64,000 bases of DNA from NCBI GenBank assembly GCA_027623295.1, contig JAQBXR010000010.1, forward strand, positions 1-64,000, written 5' to 3'. Shown here piece by piece: positions 44,679 to 54,846 of this stretch (position 1 is the first letter of the stretch; each line of letters opens with the position of its first letter). The notes under the pieces are model-generated. The model was not told where the DNA came from. It ran no database searches and saw nothing but the letters and a program-made list of their open reading frames with translations. The position numbers and the translations under genes were made by a program. This DNA comes from Planctomycetota bacterium (GTDB lineage Bacteria; Planctomycetota; UBA1135).

Positions 44679-46064
44679 CTAGTGATCGTCGAGGTGAGGA
44701 TGAGCCTGAGGCATGACGTTCTTGACTTCCGAGATTGCAATCTGTGGAAGATAGCGGCAGAAGAGCATGAACAAGGTAAAGAAGAGGCCGAAGCTACCCA
44801 TGAGGGTGAGGACGTCGACCCATGTCGGGCTGAAGTAATGCCAGCTCGAAGGTAAGAAATCGCGGTTGAGCGAAGTGACAACAATCACGAAGCGCTCGAA
44901 CCACATGCCAATGTTGACGAAGATCGACATGATGAAGACCAACGGCAAGTTACGGCGCGCTTTCTTCCACCAGAAAATCTGTGGCGAAAGAACGTTACAA
45001 CTAATCATGATCCAGTAGCCCCACCAGTAGGGACCGAAGGCGCGGTTGACGAAGGCGAAACCCTCGTAAGCGTTGCCCGAGTACCACGCCATGAAGAACT
45101 CCATGGAGTAGGCGTAACCGACCATCATGCCGGTTGCCATGATCACCTTGCACATGTTGTCGATGTGGCGCAGAGTAATTAGCTCTTCGAGACCGAACAT
45201 TTTGCGTGCCGGAATCGAGAGGGTCAACACCATGGCGAAACCAGAGAAGATTGCACCCGCAACAAAGTAAGGCGGGAGAATCGTGGTGTGCCAACCTGGA
45301 AGCTGCGAGGTCGCGAAGTCAAAGGACACCACCGAGTGCACGGACAGTACCAGTGGCGTAGCAAGTGCTGCCAGAATCAGATAGGCGCGCTCGTAGCGAT
45401 GCCAGTGACGGTTGGATCCGTTCCATCCGAGGGAGAACAAGCCGTACCAGAACTTCTTCGCCTGGGTCTTAGCCCGGTCACGCACTGTGGCAAGGTCAGG
45501 CACGAGGCCCATGTACCAGAAGAGCAGGGAAACCGAGAAGTAAGTCGAAACCGCGAACACGTCCCAGAGCAGTGGTGACCGGAAGTTAGGCCACATCGAC
45601 ATCTGGTTTGGAATCGGGAACACCCACCAAATCACCCAGATACGACCGACGTGAATCGCCGGGAACATACCTGCACAGATGACCGCAAAAATCGTCATCG
45701 CTTCCGAGAAGCGGTTAATGCCGGTTCGCCAATCCTGACGGAAGAGGAACAGCACCGCGGAAATCAGCGTACCTGCGTGGCCAATACCAACCCAGAACAC
45801 GAAGTTCACGATTGGCCAACCCCATGCAACTGGCTGGTTGTTACCCCAAACACCAACACCCGTGGTGATCAGGTAAACGATCATTGCACCGAGTACTCCC
45901 AAGAGAGCGACTGCGGTGGTGAAAATGATGTACCAAGACTTTGGTGGCTTCGGCGCTTCGAGAACTCCACAAACCATTTCGGTTACGGAGTGGAAGTCGT
46001 TTTCGCCCTGGACGAGTTCTTCAGGGAAGATGTCCAGCTGGTCAACGGAGGTAGAACTAGCCAT
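44679..46064 (-). CDS. actC: Alternative Complex III subunit ActC (NrfD-type)
   Basis: Quinol-binding membrane subunit, 461 residues and about ten helices. It starts with a hydrophilic segment ([21 protein letters not shown]). Conserved ActC features follow: INFVFW-like [67 protein letters not shown], and [20 protein letters not shown]. The C terminus ends in a His/Asp cluster (AHPHLDDH). Start overlaps the end of actB by 8 bp. Confidence 0.94.
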   Translation of the reverse strand: MASSTSVDQLDIFPEELVQGENDFHSVTEMVCGVLEAPKPPKSWYIIFTTAVALLGVLGAMIVYLITTGVGVWGNNQPVAWGWPIVNFVFWVGIGHAGTLISAVLFLFRQDWRTGINRFSEAMTIFAVICAGMFPAIHVGRIWVIWWVFPIPNQMSMWPNFRSPLLWDVFAVSTYFSVSLLFWYMGLVPDLATVRDRAKTQAKKFWYGLFSLGWNGSNRHWHRYERAYLILAALATPLVLSVHSVVSFDFATSQLPGWHTTILPPYFVAGAIFSGFAMVLTLSIPARKMFGLEELITLRHIDNMCKVIMATGMMVGYAYSMEFFMAWYSGNAYEGFAFVNRAFGPYWWGYWIMISCNVLSPQIFWWKKARRNLPLVFIMSIFVNIGMWFERFVIVVTSLNRDFLPSSWHYFSPTWVDVLTLMGSFGLFFTLFMLFCRYLPQIAISEVKNVMPQAHPHLDDH

Positions 46065-49044
46065 GGGAGATGACCTCCTCAGAAACCGCGACGGCCTCTA
46101 GCGAAGGGTGTGGGTTGCGAACGCGCGCAAGGAAGGAGATGCGCGGTTTGTTGTTCAACTCTGGAAGAAGCTTGTAGGCGCGATCATCGGCCTGCGTCTT
46201 AAGCACGCGGCTGTCCTTATCAAGAAGGTCGCCGAAGGTGATGGCATCGGCCGGGCAGACTTGCTCGCAAGCCACCTGCACCACGCCATCTTTGATGCGC
46301 GTTTCACGTGCTTCGTTGCGCGAATCAATCCGCGCGCGCTCGATGCGTTGCACGCAGAAGGAACACTTCTCCATGACTCCACGAGAGCGAACCGTAACGT
46401 CTGGGTTCGCGGCCATGGCAAGGACTTCGTTGCCAGGCTTGGCAGCATCCTTGTTGAAGTTGAAGTAGTTAAAGCGACGCACCTTGTAAGGGCAGTTGTT
46501 TGCGCAGTAGCGCGTGCCGATACAGCGGTTGTAAACCATGTCGTTGAGACCTTCCTCGCTGTGAGTGGTCGCCGCAACCGGACAAACCGATTCGCAAGGA
46601 GCCAACTCACAATGAGCACAGTTAATCGGCTGATTGATGGCCGTCGGGTTCTTGACATCGCCGAGGAAGTAACGGTCCATGCGGATCCAAGCCATCTCGC
46701 GGCCGCGAAGCACTTGCTCCTTACCAACCACAGCGACATTGTTCTCCGCCTGACAGGCAACAGTGCAGTTACCGCAACCTGTACAAGCGGCCAAGTCAAT
46801 CGACATGCCCCACTTGTGATCGGTTTCCTTGTTCTGATCCAGCTCTTCCCACAAGGTCGTTTCTGGACCCCAGAAGTCCGCAGCAGCTTTCGCGAACTGT
46901 GGGTCCTTCTTGAACTCAGCGAGGGAACCTTCCTTCACCAATTCAGGCAGACGCTTTTGAGTGCCTTCCGCACCGATTTCGTCCATCGCAAAGTGATCTT
47001 GCGTAGTGGCCAGTTTGTAGTGGCCGCTCACTGGGGTGACCTTCACCGCAGTGAGGTGCATGGCTTCGGAGCCACGTAACGTGAAGGTGTTGAAACCAAC
47101 CGTCTCGATCGCGTCGTCGTTGAGACCAGCCACGTGACCGGCAGCGGTGCGACCGTAACCGTAAGCCAGAGTGATGGAATCATCTGCGTGCCCCGGCATG
47201 AGGTAGACGGCGACTTCAAGCGTGCGACCGTTTACATCTAGCTTGATCATGCCTTCGTGGTTCACGCCGAGGCGCTCGCCGGTAGCAAAGGACATGAGGG
47301 CTGCGTTATCCCAAGTCAACTTGGACATTGGATCCGGCAGCTCCTGCAACCAACCGAGGTTGGCGTAGCGGCCGTCGCGGATCGCGAAGTGAGGCACAAA
47401 GCGAAGCTCCATCCCTTCCGCAGCTGGAGCGAGGTCCGACAACGATGCCAGGCTCACCTTTAGTGCGGTTGCGGAAGAACCTGTGACCACGCCGTCGAGC
47501 AGAGCGTTGTGCCATGCATCGTCGGAAAGGCCGGCGGTCTGACGCACGATGTCCATCGATGACTCGTTTTTGCCGAGCATCATGGAAATCATTTCGCATG
47601 CCGAGATGCCCTTCCATAAAGGAGCTATCAATGGTTGACCAATCGAGCGGGTGCCGTCGGCTGCAAGGCCATCGCTCCACACCTCGAGGTCATGCGTCAT
47701 CGGCATGTGCCAAGAACACTCGCGCGAAGTTTCATCGCGGTACTCGCTCAAGTGCATGCTGTTGACCACGTTGCCAAGAGCTGCAGTGAAGTCGAGATCG
47801 GCAGGCATGTTGAAGACTGGGTTACCACCAAGGATGACCAAGTTCTCAATCTCGCCGGCGTTCATCTTGGCAACCAACTCCTTAACGGCTCCCATGCTCG
47901 AGCCAACGGCGGTTGCTGGAAGGTACCTGACAGTACGGTTCAGCGCGCCGATTTGCACGTTAAGTGCCGCGACGTGTGCGTGAACTTCTGCCGGCTGGTT
48001 CGGACCACAAGTAATGACTGCAGCACCCTTGTTGTGCTGAAGGTCATCAACCAAAGCGGTGAGGAACTTGTCCGCGCCCTTTGCGTGAAGCTCAGGAGCA
48101 GTGCCCCCAGTTAGCTTGGCACTCATGGCGGCAACGAAGCTGCCGATGTCCGAAGAGCGCATTGGCAAACGGTGATCTGCGAATCCACCGGTGACGGTGA
48201 AGTTCGATTCCACCGAGTAGATGCGGCTCATCCACTCGCCATTTGGCTTGCGCTTTGCGGCAGTCTCTTTGGTGAGGCGAACGGCAGATGGGCCTTCGGA
48301 CAAGAAGTCATCGTCAAGTGCGACGATGATCTTGGCGCTGGTCATGCTGTAGTAAGGGCGCGCAGCCTGATTAAAGGCCAGGCGACATCCTTCTACTTCT
48401 GCGTTGCGTTGGGTCGCGGAGTAATCCACCCAAGTTGCCGATGGGTGCGCCTTCAAAAACGCCGCCTTCATGCGGGCAAGGCTTGGGGAAGTACTTGGCT
48501 CACCAAGGACAGCAACTTTTGCGCCTGCGCCACTGCTTTGGATGCCTCCAAGTGCGGCTACGAATGCAGCATGGCTCACTTCGCTTTCAACGCCAGCATC
48601 AAAGCTAGCGGCAGAGCGACTGCGGTCTGGATCGTAAAGACCCAAGGTTGCAGCCTGTGCCGTTGCGGTAGTTGCTCCCAGCGATTCCGGGTGGCCAGGG
48701 TTTCCTTCAATCTTAGTTGGGTGGCCGTCGAAGCTAGTCACCATGACGCCTTCTGCAAAGCCATCCTGGTTAAGGATGGTTGCGAATGCGCGCGGCGAGC
48801 CTGGCACGGTTCCCGGAGTGCGGGAAACAACCGGCAATAACTTTTCTTGGTCCCAACGACAACTTGCGGTAGCGAGGGCAACCGAAGCGCCCATCAACTG
48901 CAAGAAGCGGCGACGCGAAGTTTGTGTCCATTCCTCTTCAGGCTCGGACTGGAACTCGTTGGCCATGAGCCCTTTGAACTCGGTCGTTTGACCAAGATCG
49001 TTGAGGCTACGCCAGTAACGTTTCGTAGAAGCGGAACGGTTCAT
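46057..49044 (-). CDS. actB: Alternative Complex III subunit ActB (molybdopterin-enzyme-like and iron-sulfur domains)
   Basis: Peripheral electron-transfer subunit, about 995 residues, start ATG 49044 overlapping the actA stop (ATGA). A Tat-like signal is at [21 protein letters not shown], and the Cys could be lipidated. Residues up to about 720 form the molybdopterin-oxidoreductase-like domain, which in ActB lacks the cofactor. The C-terminal ferredoxin-like domain has the cluster motifs [53 protein letters not shown] and [10 protein letters not shown], enough for four clusters. It passes electrons between quinol at ActC and the ActA hemes. Confidence 0.95.
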   Translation of the reverse strand: MNRSASTKRYWRSLNDLGQTTEFKGLMANEFQSEPEEEWTQTSRRRFLQLMGASVALATASCRWDQEKLLPVVSRTPGTVPGSPRAFATILNQDGFAEGVMVTSFDGHPTKIEGNPGHPESLGATTATAQAATLGLYDPDRSRSAASFDAGVESEVSHAAFVAALGGIQSSGAGAKVAVLGEPSTSPSLARMKAAFLKAHPSATWVDYSATQRNAEVEGCRLAFNQAARPYYSMTSAKIIVALDDDFLSEGPSAVRLTKETAAKRKPNGEWMSRIYSVESNFTVTGGFADHRLPMRSSDIGSFVAAMSAKLTGGTAPELHAKGADKFLTALVDDLQHNKGAAVITCGPNQPAEVHAHVAALNVQIGALNRTVRYLPATAVGSSMGAVKELVAKMNAGEIENLVILGGNPVFNMPADLDFTAALGNVVNSMHLSEYRDETSRECSWHMPMTHDLEVWSDGLAADGTRSIGQPLIAPLWKGISACEMISMMLGKNESSMDIVRQTAGLSDDAWHNALLDGVVTGSSATALKVSLASLSDLAPAAEGMELRFVPHFAIRDGRYANLGWLQELPDPMSKLTWDNAALMSFATGERLGVNHEGMIKLDVNGRTLEVAVYLMPGHADDSITLAYGYGRTAAGHVAGLNDDAIETVGFNTFTLRGSEAMHLTAVKVTPVSGHYKLATTQDHFAMDEIGAEGTQKRLPELVKEGSLAEFKKDPQFAKAAADFWGPETTLWEELDQNKETDHKWGMSIDLAACTGCGNCTVACQAENNVAVVGKEQVLRGREMAWIRMDRYFLGDVKNPTAINQPINCAHCELAPCESVCPVAATTHSEEGLNDMVYNRCIGTRYCANNCPYKVRRFNYFNFNKDAAKPGNEVLAMAANPDVTVRSRGVMEKCSFCVQRIERARIDSRNEARETRIKDGVVQVACEQVCPADAITFGDLLDKDSRVLKTQADDRAYKLLPELNNKPRISFLARVRNPHPSLEAVAVSEEVISHG

Positions 49045-49691
49045 CGGTGACAAGTAGTGCAGTCTTGGCGGGGCTGGATGTGATTTTCATCCATGAGGCG
49101 TTGGCCGAGTTCAAAGCGATCTTCGTCGGTCTCCCAACCGAGGTCAGTCACAAACTCGCGCGGACGCAAGCGGGTTTGTGGTTCGCGGTGACACTCAAGG
49201 CACCAACCCATGGAGAGTGGTTCTTCCTGACGAACAACTTCCATCTGATCAATGCGGCCGTGACATTCGACACAGCTCACGCCAGCACTCAAGTGAGCAC
49301 TGTGATTGAAGTAGGCGAATTCCGGAAGGTCGTGCACGCGCACCCACTCCACTGGTTCACCGGTTTCCGCACTGTCGAACAGCGGCTTCAAGAGCGGGCT
49401 TTCGGTGCGAATACTCTTGTGGCAGTTCATGCAAGTTGAGGTTGGAGGAATCGCAGCCATGGCACCTTTCTCAACGGTGTTGTGGCAGTAACGACAGTCC
49501 ATCTCAAGTTCACCTGCGTGAAGAGCATGACTAAATGGGATCGGCTGTTCCGGTGCATAACCTACGTTGAGGTTTTCTGCGGAAAAAGCATAAGCCATCA
49601 AAATCACCGCGTAGACGGGGATGATGACAGCTGCGAAACCAAGGACTGGACGGATGGAATCCGTCCACCGAGGAAAGTGGTAGGCGCTCAT
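49041..49691 (-). CDS. actA: Alternative Complex III subunit ActA, pentaheme cytochrome c
   Basis: A 216-residue membrane-anchored multiheme cytochrome. One helix (PVLGFAAVIIPVYAVILMAYAF) near the start anchors it; five CxxCH sites follow: CRYCH, CMNCH, CVECH, CLECH and CTTCH. Distal His candidates are in PFSHALHAGE and FNHSAHLSAG. It is the first gene of the operon that runs through ActB-ActF, SCO and the caa3 oxidase. No Shine-Dalgarno-like site is visible before the ATG at 49691. The regulatory gap upstream is described separately. Confidence 0.96.
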   Translation of the reverse strand: MSAYHFPRWTDSIRPVLGFAAVIIPVYAVILMAYAFSAENLNVGYAPEQPIPFSHALHAGELEMDCRYCHNTVEKGAMAAIPPTSTCMNCHKSIRTESPLLKPLFDSAETGEPVEWVRVHDLPEFAYFNHSAHLSAGVSCVECHGRIDQMEVVRQEEPLSMGWCLECHREPQTRLRPREFVTDLGWETDEDRFELGQRLMDENHIQPRQDCTTCHR

Positions 49692-49821
49692 TTGGAAGTG
49701 GGAGTTCTTCCACCGGGGGTCTGCTCATGAAGCCATGAGTTCAGGCACGCGGTTTTGGCCGCAAAGTTTAACGGTTCCCTACTACTTCTGGAATAGGCAT
49801 ATGCAAAGACCTGAAATATTT

Positions 49822-49866
49822 CCTAAGTCTTGAAACTCCTGAGACTTAGGGCATTATTGAGACTTA
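49822..49866. promoter_or_regulatory. Operator-like inverted repeat upstream of the ACIII-caa3 operon
   Basis: Perfect 9-bp inverted repeat CCTAAGTCT (49822-49830) and AGACTTAGG (49842-49850), 11 nt apart, so the half-sites are about two helical turns from centre to centre. A third half-site, GAGACTTA, is at 49859-49866. They lie 130-175 bp upstream of the actA start, in the 245-bp gap that is the largest in this half of the window. No convincing -35/-10 pair could be assigned. The regulator is unknown; the hairpin could also end the upstream dehydrogenase operon, though no T-run follows. Confidence 0.45.
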
Positions 49867-49936
49867 TTCTCAGGAACTCGCAATGGCAATATATTTCCCT
49901 CTTGATGACCCCCCTAAGTGCCGTATTGGCGGTGAT

Positions 49937-51085
49937 TTAGAGCGGGAACTTGCCTTGCATACGCTCGGCGTCGCCCTGTTCAGCCACAATTCGCAGCGCA
50001 TCAATGACCTGACGGGTCAAGTGCTTCGGCGGAACCGCATAGACATCGGTGACCAAGGATTCCAACTCGGGATCCCCGACCTGCTCGGCGTGGTCGATGG
50101 CGGCCTTAATCTCGTCCACTAAGGCCGTGGAAAGCTCTTGCCGCTGGGCTTCGCTGAGAAGACCCTTTTTCGTCAAAAAGGACTCCATACGCAAAAGTGG
50201 GTCACGCTGAGACCAATATTTCACTTCCTCGTCATCGCGGTACCGGGTCGGATCATCGGAGCTGGAGTGCCCTCCCATGCGATAACTACGCAGCGCGACC
50301 AAGCTTGGTCCCCCGCCGGCGCGTGCTCGCTTGGCAGCTTCCTGCACGGCATCGAAAACGGCCACGGCATCATTTCCGTCCACATCTATGCCGGGCATGC
50401 CGTAAGCCTTGGCCTTCGCGCCGAAAGAACTCGAAGCGGTTTGCTTAGAGCTTGGCACCGAGATCGCCCATCCATTGTCGATAATGACAAACACCACTGG
50501 GGCATTCCCAACCGCGGCAAAGTTCATCGCGCTATGGAAACCACAGGACGATGTTGCGCCATCGCCGGTGTAGGCCAGGACGACGTTCTTCTCACCCCGC
50601 GCCTTCATGGCGAGTGCGGTACCCACCGCGTGCGGCAGTTGCGTTCCGAGCACACTCGACCACGACGGGAAGTTCACCTCGGCACATTGAAAGTGGTTGG
50701 GCATTTGCCGCCCCTTCGCCGAGTCTTCTGCATTGCCAAACATGTGCGCAACGTATTCCTGAATCGGCATGCCGCGCTGAATGGTCACTCCTCCTTCGCG
50801 CAGTGCGGAATAAATCCAATCGTCTTTCCCGAAGGCTGCGGCCGAGGCATGAATCGCCGCTTCTTGTCCGGTGGAGGTTCCCACGAATGCAACACGGCCT
50901 TGGCGTTGCAGCTTTAACATCCGGTCATCCATCACGCGCGTGCACAGCATCGCTTTGTAGATGGACATTAAAGTTTCGTCGTTGGGAACTTCGCCTTTAA
51001 AACTCTTTAACAATGCGGAGCCGTCCTCGCGCATTGCCTTGCGCAAGGTCACCCCCTTCTTATCGAGCACCCGGATGTCAGGCAT
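49937..51085 (-). CDS. 2-oxoacid dehydrogenase E1 alpha subunit, second copy
   Basis: Thiamine-diphosphate subunit that decarboxylates a 2-oxoacid and reductively acylates the E2 lipoyl group. The 382-residue protein has TGQEAAIHAS, HMFGNAEDSAKGRQMP, the ThDP motif GDGATSSCGFHSAMNFAAVG ... VFVIIDNGW, and the loop RMGGHSSSDDPTRYRDDEEVKYW. The GHSSSDDPTRY loop is like branched-chain 2-oxoacid dehydrogenases, so the substrate may be pyruvate or a branched-chain 2-oxoacid. It follows E2 by 6 bp and duplicates the function of the E1 alpha at 53.7-54.8 kb. Confidence 0.88.
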   Translation of the reverse strand: MPDIRVLDKKGVTLRKAMREDGSALLKSFKGEVPNDETLMSIYKAMLCTRVMDDRMLKLQRQGRVAFVGTSTGQEAAIHASAAAFGKDDWIYSALREGGVTIQRGMPIQEYVAHMFGNAEDSAKGRQMPNHFQCAEVNFPSWSSVLGTQLPHAVGTALAMKARGEKNVVLAYTGDGATSSCGFHSAMNFAAVGNAPVVFVIIDNGWAISVPSSKQTASSSFGAKAKAYGMPGIDVDGNDAVAVFDAVQEAAKRARAGGGPSLVALRSYRMGGHSSSDDPTRYRDDEEVKYWSQRDPLLRMESFLTKKGLLSEAQRQELSTALVDEIKAAIDHAEQVGDPELESLVTDVYAVPPKHLTRQVIDALRIVAEQGDAERMQGKFPL

Positions 51086-51091
51086 TCTGGT

Positions 51092-52729
51092 TTAGAGAAG
51101 CATGAGGGTTGGGTCTTCGAGCAGATCGCGTACCCGCACCATGAAGCGCGCACCATCGGCGCCGTCCACGATTCGGTGGTCGATGCTAATCGAAAGATTC
51201 ATGACCGTGGCAGCCACAATGTCATCGCCTTTACAGCGTGGCATTTTGCGCATGGAGTGCACACCCATAATCGCGGCCTCAGGGAAGTTGATGATTGGCG
51301 TTGCAAACACTCCACCAATACTTCCTGCGTTCGTAATCGAGAAAGTGCTGTCAGAGAAATCGGCTGGCTTCAACTTTCCAGAACGCGCACGGGCGGCAAT
51401 GTCCATCAGGTCAGCAGACAACTGAAGAATGTTCTTCAAGTTTGCATCTTTGATGACAGGGACCATCAAGCCGTTTGGAGTGTCCACAGCAATGCCAAGG
51501 TTGACGTAGTGCTTCTGCTTAATGACACCCGCTTCCTCATCTAACTCAGCGTTGAGCTGTGGGTACTCGGTCAAAGCCATAGCCGTGGCCTTCATGATGT
51601 AACCCATGTAAGTCACCTTGATGCCATAGCGCTCGGCAACTTTCTTTGCCTTGGTGCGCGCTTCCATCATCTCGGTGCAATCAACTTCCTCAATGAGAGA
51701 GAAGTGCGTTGCGGTGAACTTGGAGCGCACCATGGCTTCCGCAGTCTTGCGACGGATGCCTCGGAACGGAACCTCTTTCACTTCGCGCGCGCCCATGACC
51801 GATGGGAAACCCGGAAGTGCGGCGACCGGTGCTGCTGCTGGAGCGGCGGCGGCAGGTGCTGCGACTGGAGCAGCTGGTGCCGCAGGAACGGCTGGTGCGG
51901 CAACCGGAGCGGATCCGGCCGATGCTGCAGCGCGTACATCTTCTGGTTTAATGCGACCGTTAGGACCGCTCCCGTTGATGGTGGTGAGATCCACATTCAG
52001 CTCACGCCCCAAGCGACGCGTTGCCGGTGCGGCCAGAACCTTACGGCTCGGATCAGCAGGCACCAAGTTCGTTGCAGGTGCAGCTATAGGTGCAGCTATA
52101 GGTGCAGCTATAGGTGCAGCTGCAGGTGCGGCCACAGGTGCGGCGCCACCGCCACTGGTTGCAATGGTGAAGATCACATCGCCTACCTTGGCTACTTCGC
52201 CTTCGCCGACCAAGGTCGACTGCAAAACGCCAGCAGCAGGAGCAGGAATCTCAACCGTAGCTTTATCGGTCATGACTTCCACGATGGGGTCGTCTTCCGC
52301 AATGGTTGCGCCTTCTTGCACAATCCACTGCACGATCTCACCTTCGTGAACGCCTTCCCCGATATCCGGAAGCCTGAATTCAAGCAATCCGCCGCCTGCT
52401 GCAGGAGCCGCTTCGGGAGCTGGAGTTGGAGCAACTGCAACTGGTGCCGCTTCTTCAACTGGTGCTGCAGCCGGAGCCGCGCCACCCGCACCCCTTTCAA
52501 GGGTAAAGATGACATCGCCCACGTTGGCGACATCGCCCTCTGCAAACAAGTGCTTGGAAACGGTACCCGATGCTGGCGCCGGAATCTCCACCGTAGCTTT
52601 GTCGGTCATCACTTCAACAATAGGGTCGTCTTCGTTGACTGTAGCACCTTCGGCCACAATCCAACGAACGATTTCACCTTCGTGGACGCCTTCGCCGATG
52701 TCCGGGAGTTGGAACTCAAGAGTAGTCAT
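51092..52729 (-). CDS. Dihydrolipoamide acyltransferase (E2) with two lipoyl domains
   Basis: Core acyltransferase of a 2-oxoacid dehydrogenase complex, 545 residues. There are two lipoyl domains, each with VEVMTDKATVEIPAP around the lipoyl-lysine (near residues 45 and 155). An Ala-Pro linker with API-A repeats follows, then the peripheral-subunit-binding domain (VLAAPATRRLGRELNVDLTT, GPNGRIKPEDV), a second long Ala-Pro linker, and the catalytic domain ending in the active-site DHRIVDGADGARFM. Pyruvate or branched-chain specificity cannot be settled. It sits between E1 beta and the second E1 alpha. Confidence 0.95.
   Translation of the reverse strand: MTTLEFQLPDIGEGVHEGEIVRWIVAEGATVNEDDPIVEVMTDKATVEIPAPASGTVSKHLFAEGDVANVGDVIFTLERGAGGAAPAAAPVEEAAPVAVAPTPAPEAAPAAGGGLLEFRLPDIGEGVHEGEIVQWIVQEGATIAEDDPIVEVMTDKATVEIPAPAAGVLQSTLVGEGEVAKVGDVIFTIATSGGGAAPVAAPAAAPIAAPIAAPIAAPATNLVPADPSRKVLAAPATRRLGRELNVDLTTINGSGPNGRIKPEDVRAAASAGSAPVAAPAVPAAPAAPVAAPAAAAPAAAPVAALPGFPSVMGAREVKEVPFRGIRRKTAEAMVRSKFTATHFSLIEEVDCTEMMEARTKAKKVAERYGIKVTYMGYIMKATAMALTEYPQLNAELDEEAGVIKQKHYVNLGIAVDTPNGLMVPVIKDANLKNILQLSADLMDIAARARSGKLKPADFSDSTFSITNAGSIGGVFATPIINFPEAAIMGVHSMRKMPRCKGDDIVAATVMNLSISIDHRIVDGADGARFMVRVRDLLEDPTLMLL
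52077..52136. repeat. 12-bp tandem repeat in the E2 linker
   Basis: Three perfect copies of GGTGCAGCTATA (52077-52112) followed by two degenerate copies. On the coding strand they encode Ala-Pro-Ile-Ala units of the flexible linker after the second lipoyl domain. The frame is kept because the unit is 12 bp long. Copy number may vary between strains. Confidence 0.85.
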
Positions 52730-52740
52730 GATTGTTTGGT

Positions 52741-53718
52741 CTAAAAGTCGAGGACTTCTTCAATGGCATCAAGAACCCTGCGCGCATCGGGCAGGTAGTA
52801 GTTCTCGAGAGTGTTTGGGAATGGAGTATCGAAACCAGCCACGCGCTTAATCGGCGCTTCGATGGTTTCAATGGCATGTTCCGCAATCAATGCGGACAGC
52901 TCGGCGCCGTAGCCACAAAAGCGTGGAGCTTCGTGGACGATGACCACGCGACCGCAATCGCGCGCAGCTTGCAAAACCGACTCTTCATCGAGCGGCATGA
53001 GGGTGCGAAGGTCGACCACGCGCACATCTTTGTTCCGCGATTCCTTCACGCGCTTGGCGGCTTCGGTGCAAACCGGAACCATAGCGCCGTAACAGAAGAC
53101 TGCGACATCTCCACCTGGGGTGACTTCGCGGGTCTTCGAAAGTTCGACTTCATAAACACCCTCTGGCACTTCCTGACGGAAGGCACGGTAAAGCGCTTTC
53201 GGCTCCATGAACAACACAGGGTCCGGATCGTTGATACTTGCAATCAACAAACCTTTGGCATCGTAGGGAGTGGAAGGGATCACAACCTTCAAGCCTGGCG
53301 TGTGTGCGAAATAGGCCTCACCCGATTGCGAGTGATACAAACCGCCACGAATACCGCCCCCGTAAGGAGTACGAATGGTCATCGGAACGGTGTATTGACC
53401 ACCACTGCGATAACGCATTTTGGCTGCTTCGGAAACGATTTGGTCAAAGGCCGGGAAAATGAAGTCTTGAAACTGGATTTCACAAACCGGCTTCATGCCG
53501 TTCATGGCCATGCCAATTCCGACACCGATGATGCCATCTTCCGACAAAGGGGTGTCGAAGCAACGGTCTTCACCGAACTCTTTCGTTAAGTTTTCCGTTG
53601 CCAAAAACACGCCGCCCTTGGGACCGACGTCTTCTCCCATCACAAGAACACTTTCGTCTTCCTTCATGATGGAACGGAGGCCGTCGTTGATAGCCTGAAC
53701 CATGGTGATTTCGCTCAC
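52741..53718 (-). CDS. 2-oxoacid dehydrogenase E1 beta subunit
   Basis: Partner of E1 alpha; a 325-residue transketolase-like beta subunit. The GTG at 53718 overlaps the E1 alpha stop (GTGA); an ATG 15 bases further in (MVQAINDGLRSIM) is the alternative start. Landmarks are VLVMGEDVGPKGGVF, the ThDP-contacting RCFDTPLSEDGIIGVGIGMA, EIQFQDFIFPAFDQIVSEAAK, RTPYGGGIRGGLYHSQS and VDLRTLMPLDEESVL. Completes an E1 alpha/E1 beta/E2 set. Confidence 0.94.
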   Translation of the reverse strand: MSEITMVQAINDGLRSIMKEDESVLVMGEDVGPKGGVFLATENLTKEFGEDRCFDTPLSEDGIIGVGIGMAMNGMKPVCEIQFQDFIFPAFDQIVSEAAKMRYRSGGQYTVPMTIRTPYGGGIRGGLYHSQSGEAYFAHTPGLKVVIPSTPYDAKGLLIASINDPDPVLFMEPKALYRAFRQEVPEGVYEVELSKTREVTPGGDVAVFCYGAMVPVCTEAAKRVKESRNKDVRVVDLRTLMPLDEESVLQAARDCGRVVIVHEAPRFCGYGAELSALIAEHAIETIEAPIKRVAGFDTPFPNTLENYYLPDARRVLDAIEEVLDF

Positions 53719-54830
53719 AGTGGAAATTCTCCTTTTTCGTTGACGGCTTCGTCGCGGTCGGAGAAGTGGCTAATGCACTCTTCCATTTGGGTTTCAAGGT
53801 GCTTCGGCATCGCCTCGAAGACGTCGCTGAAAATGCTTCCAAGTTTCGGCCGAGGTTTTCCCTCTGCCACTTTTGCCGCAGCCATCATGGCGTCGGCGGT
53901 TTCCGTTTCGATGGCGGCAGCACTCTCATCAGTGAGGTGGCCTTCATCGATCAGATACTTGCGGAACCGAGTCAACGGATCGCGCTTTTCCCATTTCTCG
54001 AACAGGGCCGCGTCTACGTAACGCGAAGGATCATCCGAAGTGGAGTGACCACCCATACGGAAAGTCACGGCCTCAATCAGAGTTGGACCTCCGCCGGAAC
54101 GCGCGTGTTTGACGGCATCGGAAACAACTTTGTAAACCGCGAGCACATCGTTGCCGTCGACCATAACGCCAGGGATTCCGTAAGCCTCGCCCTTGATGGC
54201 ATAACTTTCGGACATGGTCTGCTTTTCGCTTGGACAACTAATCGCCCATTGGTTGTTCTGGCACAAGAAAACCACCGGGGATTTTTTCACGCCAGCCCAG
54301 TTCAAGCCGGAGTGAAATCCAAGCGTGCTGGTCGAGCCGTCACCAAAGGTAGTTAGCACGATGCCTTTCTCCTTGCGCAACTTCATGGCATCTGCAATGC
54401 CGACCGCGTTTGGAATCTGCGTTCCAAGCGGCGACGAAATCGACATCCACTTGATCGGCTCCAAAAAGCTGAAGTGCACTGGCATCTGACGGCCTTGCGC
54501 ATTGTCATCGCAGTTGCCGAACATGTTGTCAAACATGCCTTCAAGGCTAATGCCGTGATAGAACATCATGGCAAAGTCGCGGTAGTGCGGTGCGATCCAG
54601 TCGGTGGCGGCGTCTAGTGCCGCGGCGCCGCCAACAGAAGTGGCTTCAATCCCGCGGTTGGGAATTGAGAAACCGATTTTGCCCGTGCGCTGTAGTTTCA
54701 TGCAGCGGTCATCAAAGGCACGCGTACTGACGATGGCACGGTACATACGCAGCAAAGTCTCGCGCTTCAAACGCGGGGCTTTGCCAACCTTGTTGCCGGC
54801 TTCATCTATGATTTGGAATGGGTCGTCCAT
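53715..54830 (-). CDS. 2-oxoacid dehydrogenase E1 alpha subunit, first copy
   Basis: A 371-residue thiamine-diphosphate subunit coupled to E1 beta by a GTGA overlap. Landmarks: NRGIEATSVGGAAAL, MFGNCDDNAQGRQMP, the ThDP motif GDGSTSTLGFHSGLNWAGVK ... VFLCQNNQW, and MGGHSTSDDPSRYVDAALF. The TSDDPSRY loop is of the branched-chain 2-oxoacid dehydrogenase type. It is clearly homologous to, but diverged from, the E1 alpha at 49.9-51.1 kb, which has GDGAT and GHSSSDDPTRY at the same places. Confidence 0.92.
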   Translation of the reverse strand: MDDPFQIIDEAGNKVGKAPRLKRETLLRMYRAIVSTRAFDDRCMKLQRTGKIGFSIPNRGIEATSVGGAAALDAATDWIAPHYRDFAMMFYHGISLEGMFDNMFGNCDDNAQGRQMPVHFSFLEPIKWMSISSPLGTQIPNAVGIADAMKLRKEKGIVLTTFGDGSTSTLGFHSGLNWAGVKKSPVVFLCQNNQWAISCPSEKQTMSESYAIKGEAYGIPGVMVDGNDVLAVYKVVSDAVKHARSGGGPTLIEAVTFRMGGHSTSDDPSRYVDAALFEKWEKRDPLTRFRKYLIDEGHLTDESAAAIETETADAMMAAAKVAEGKPRPKLGSIFSDVFEAMPKHLETQMEECISHFSDRDEAVNEKGEFPL

Positions 54831-54846
54831 GAAGGTAACGATCGGG

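Noticed and set aside
51651-52744. Long plus-strand open frames opposite the E2 gene
   Set aside because: They are antisense to the Ala-Pro linkers and lipoyl domains, and read as Cys/Arg or Ala/Gly repeats with no start signal or family.
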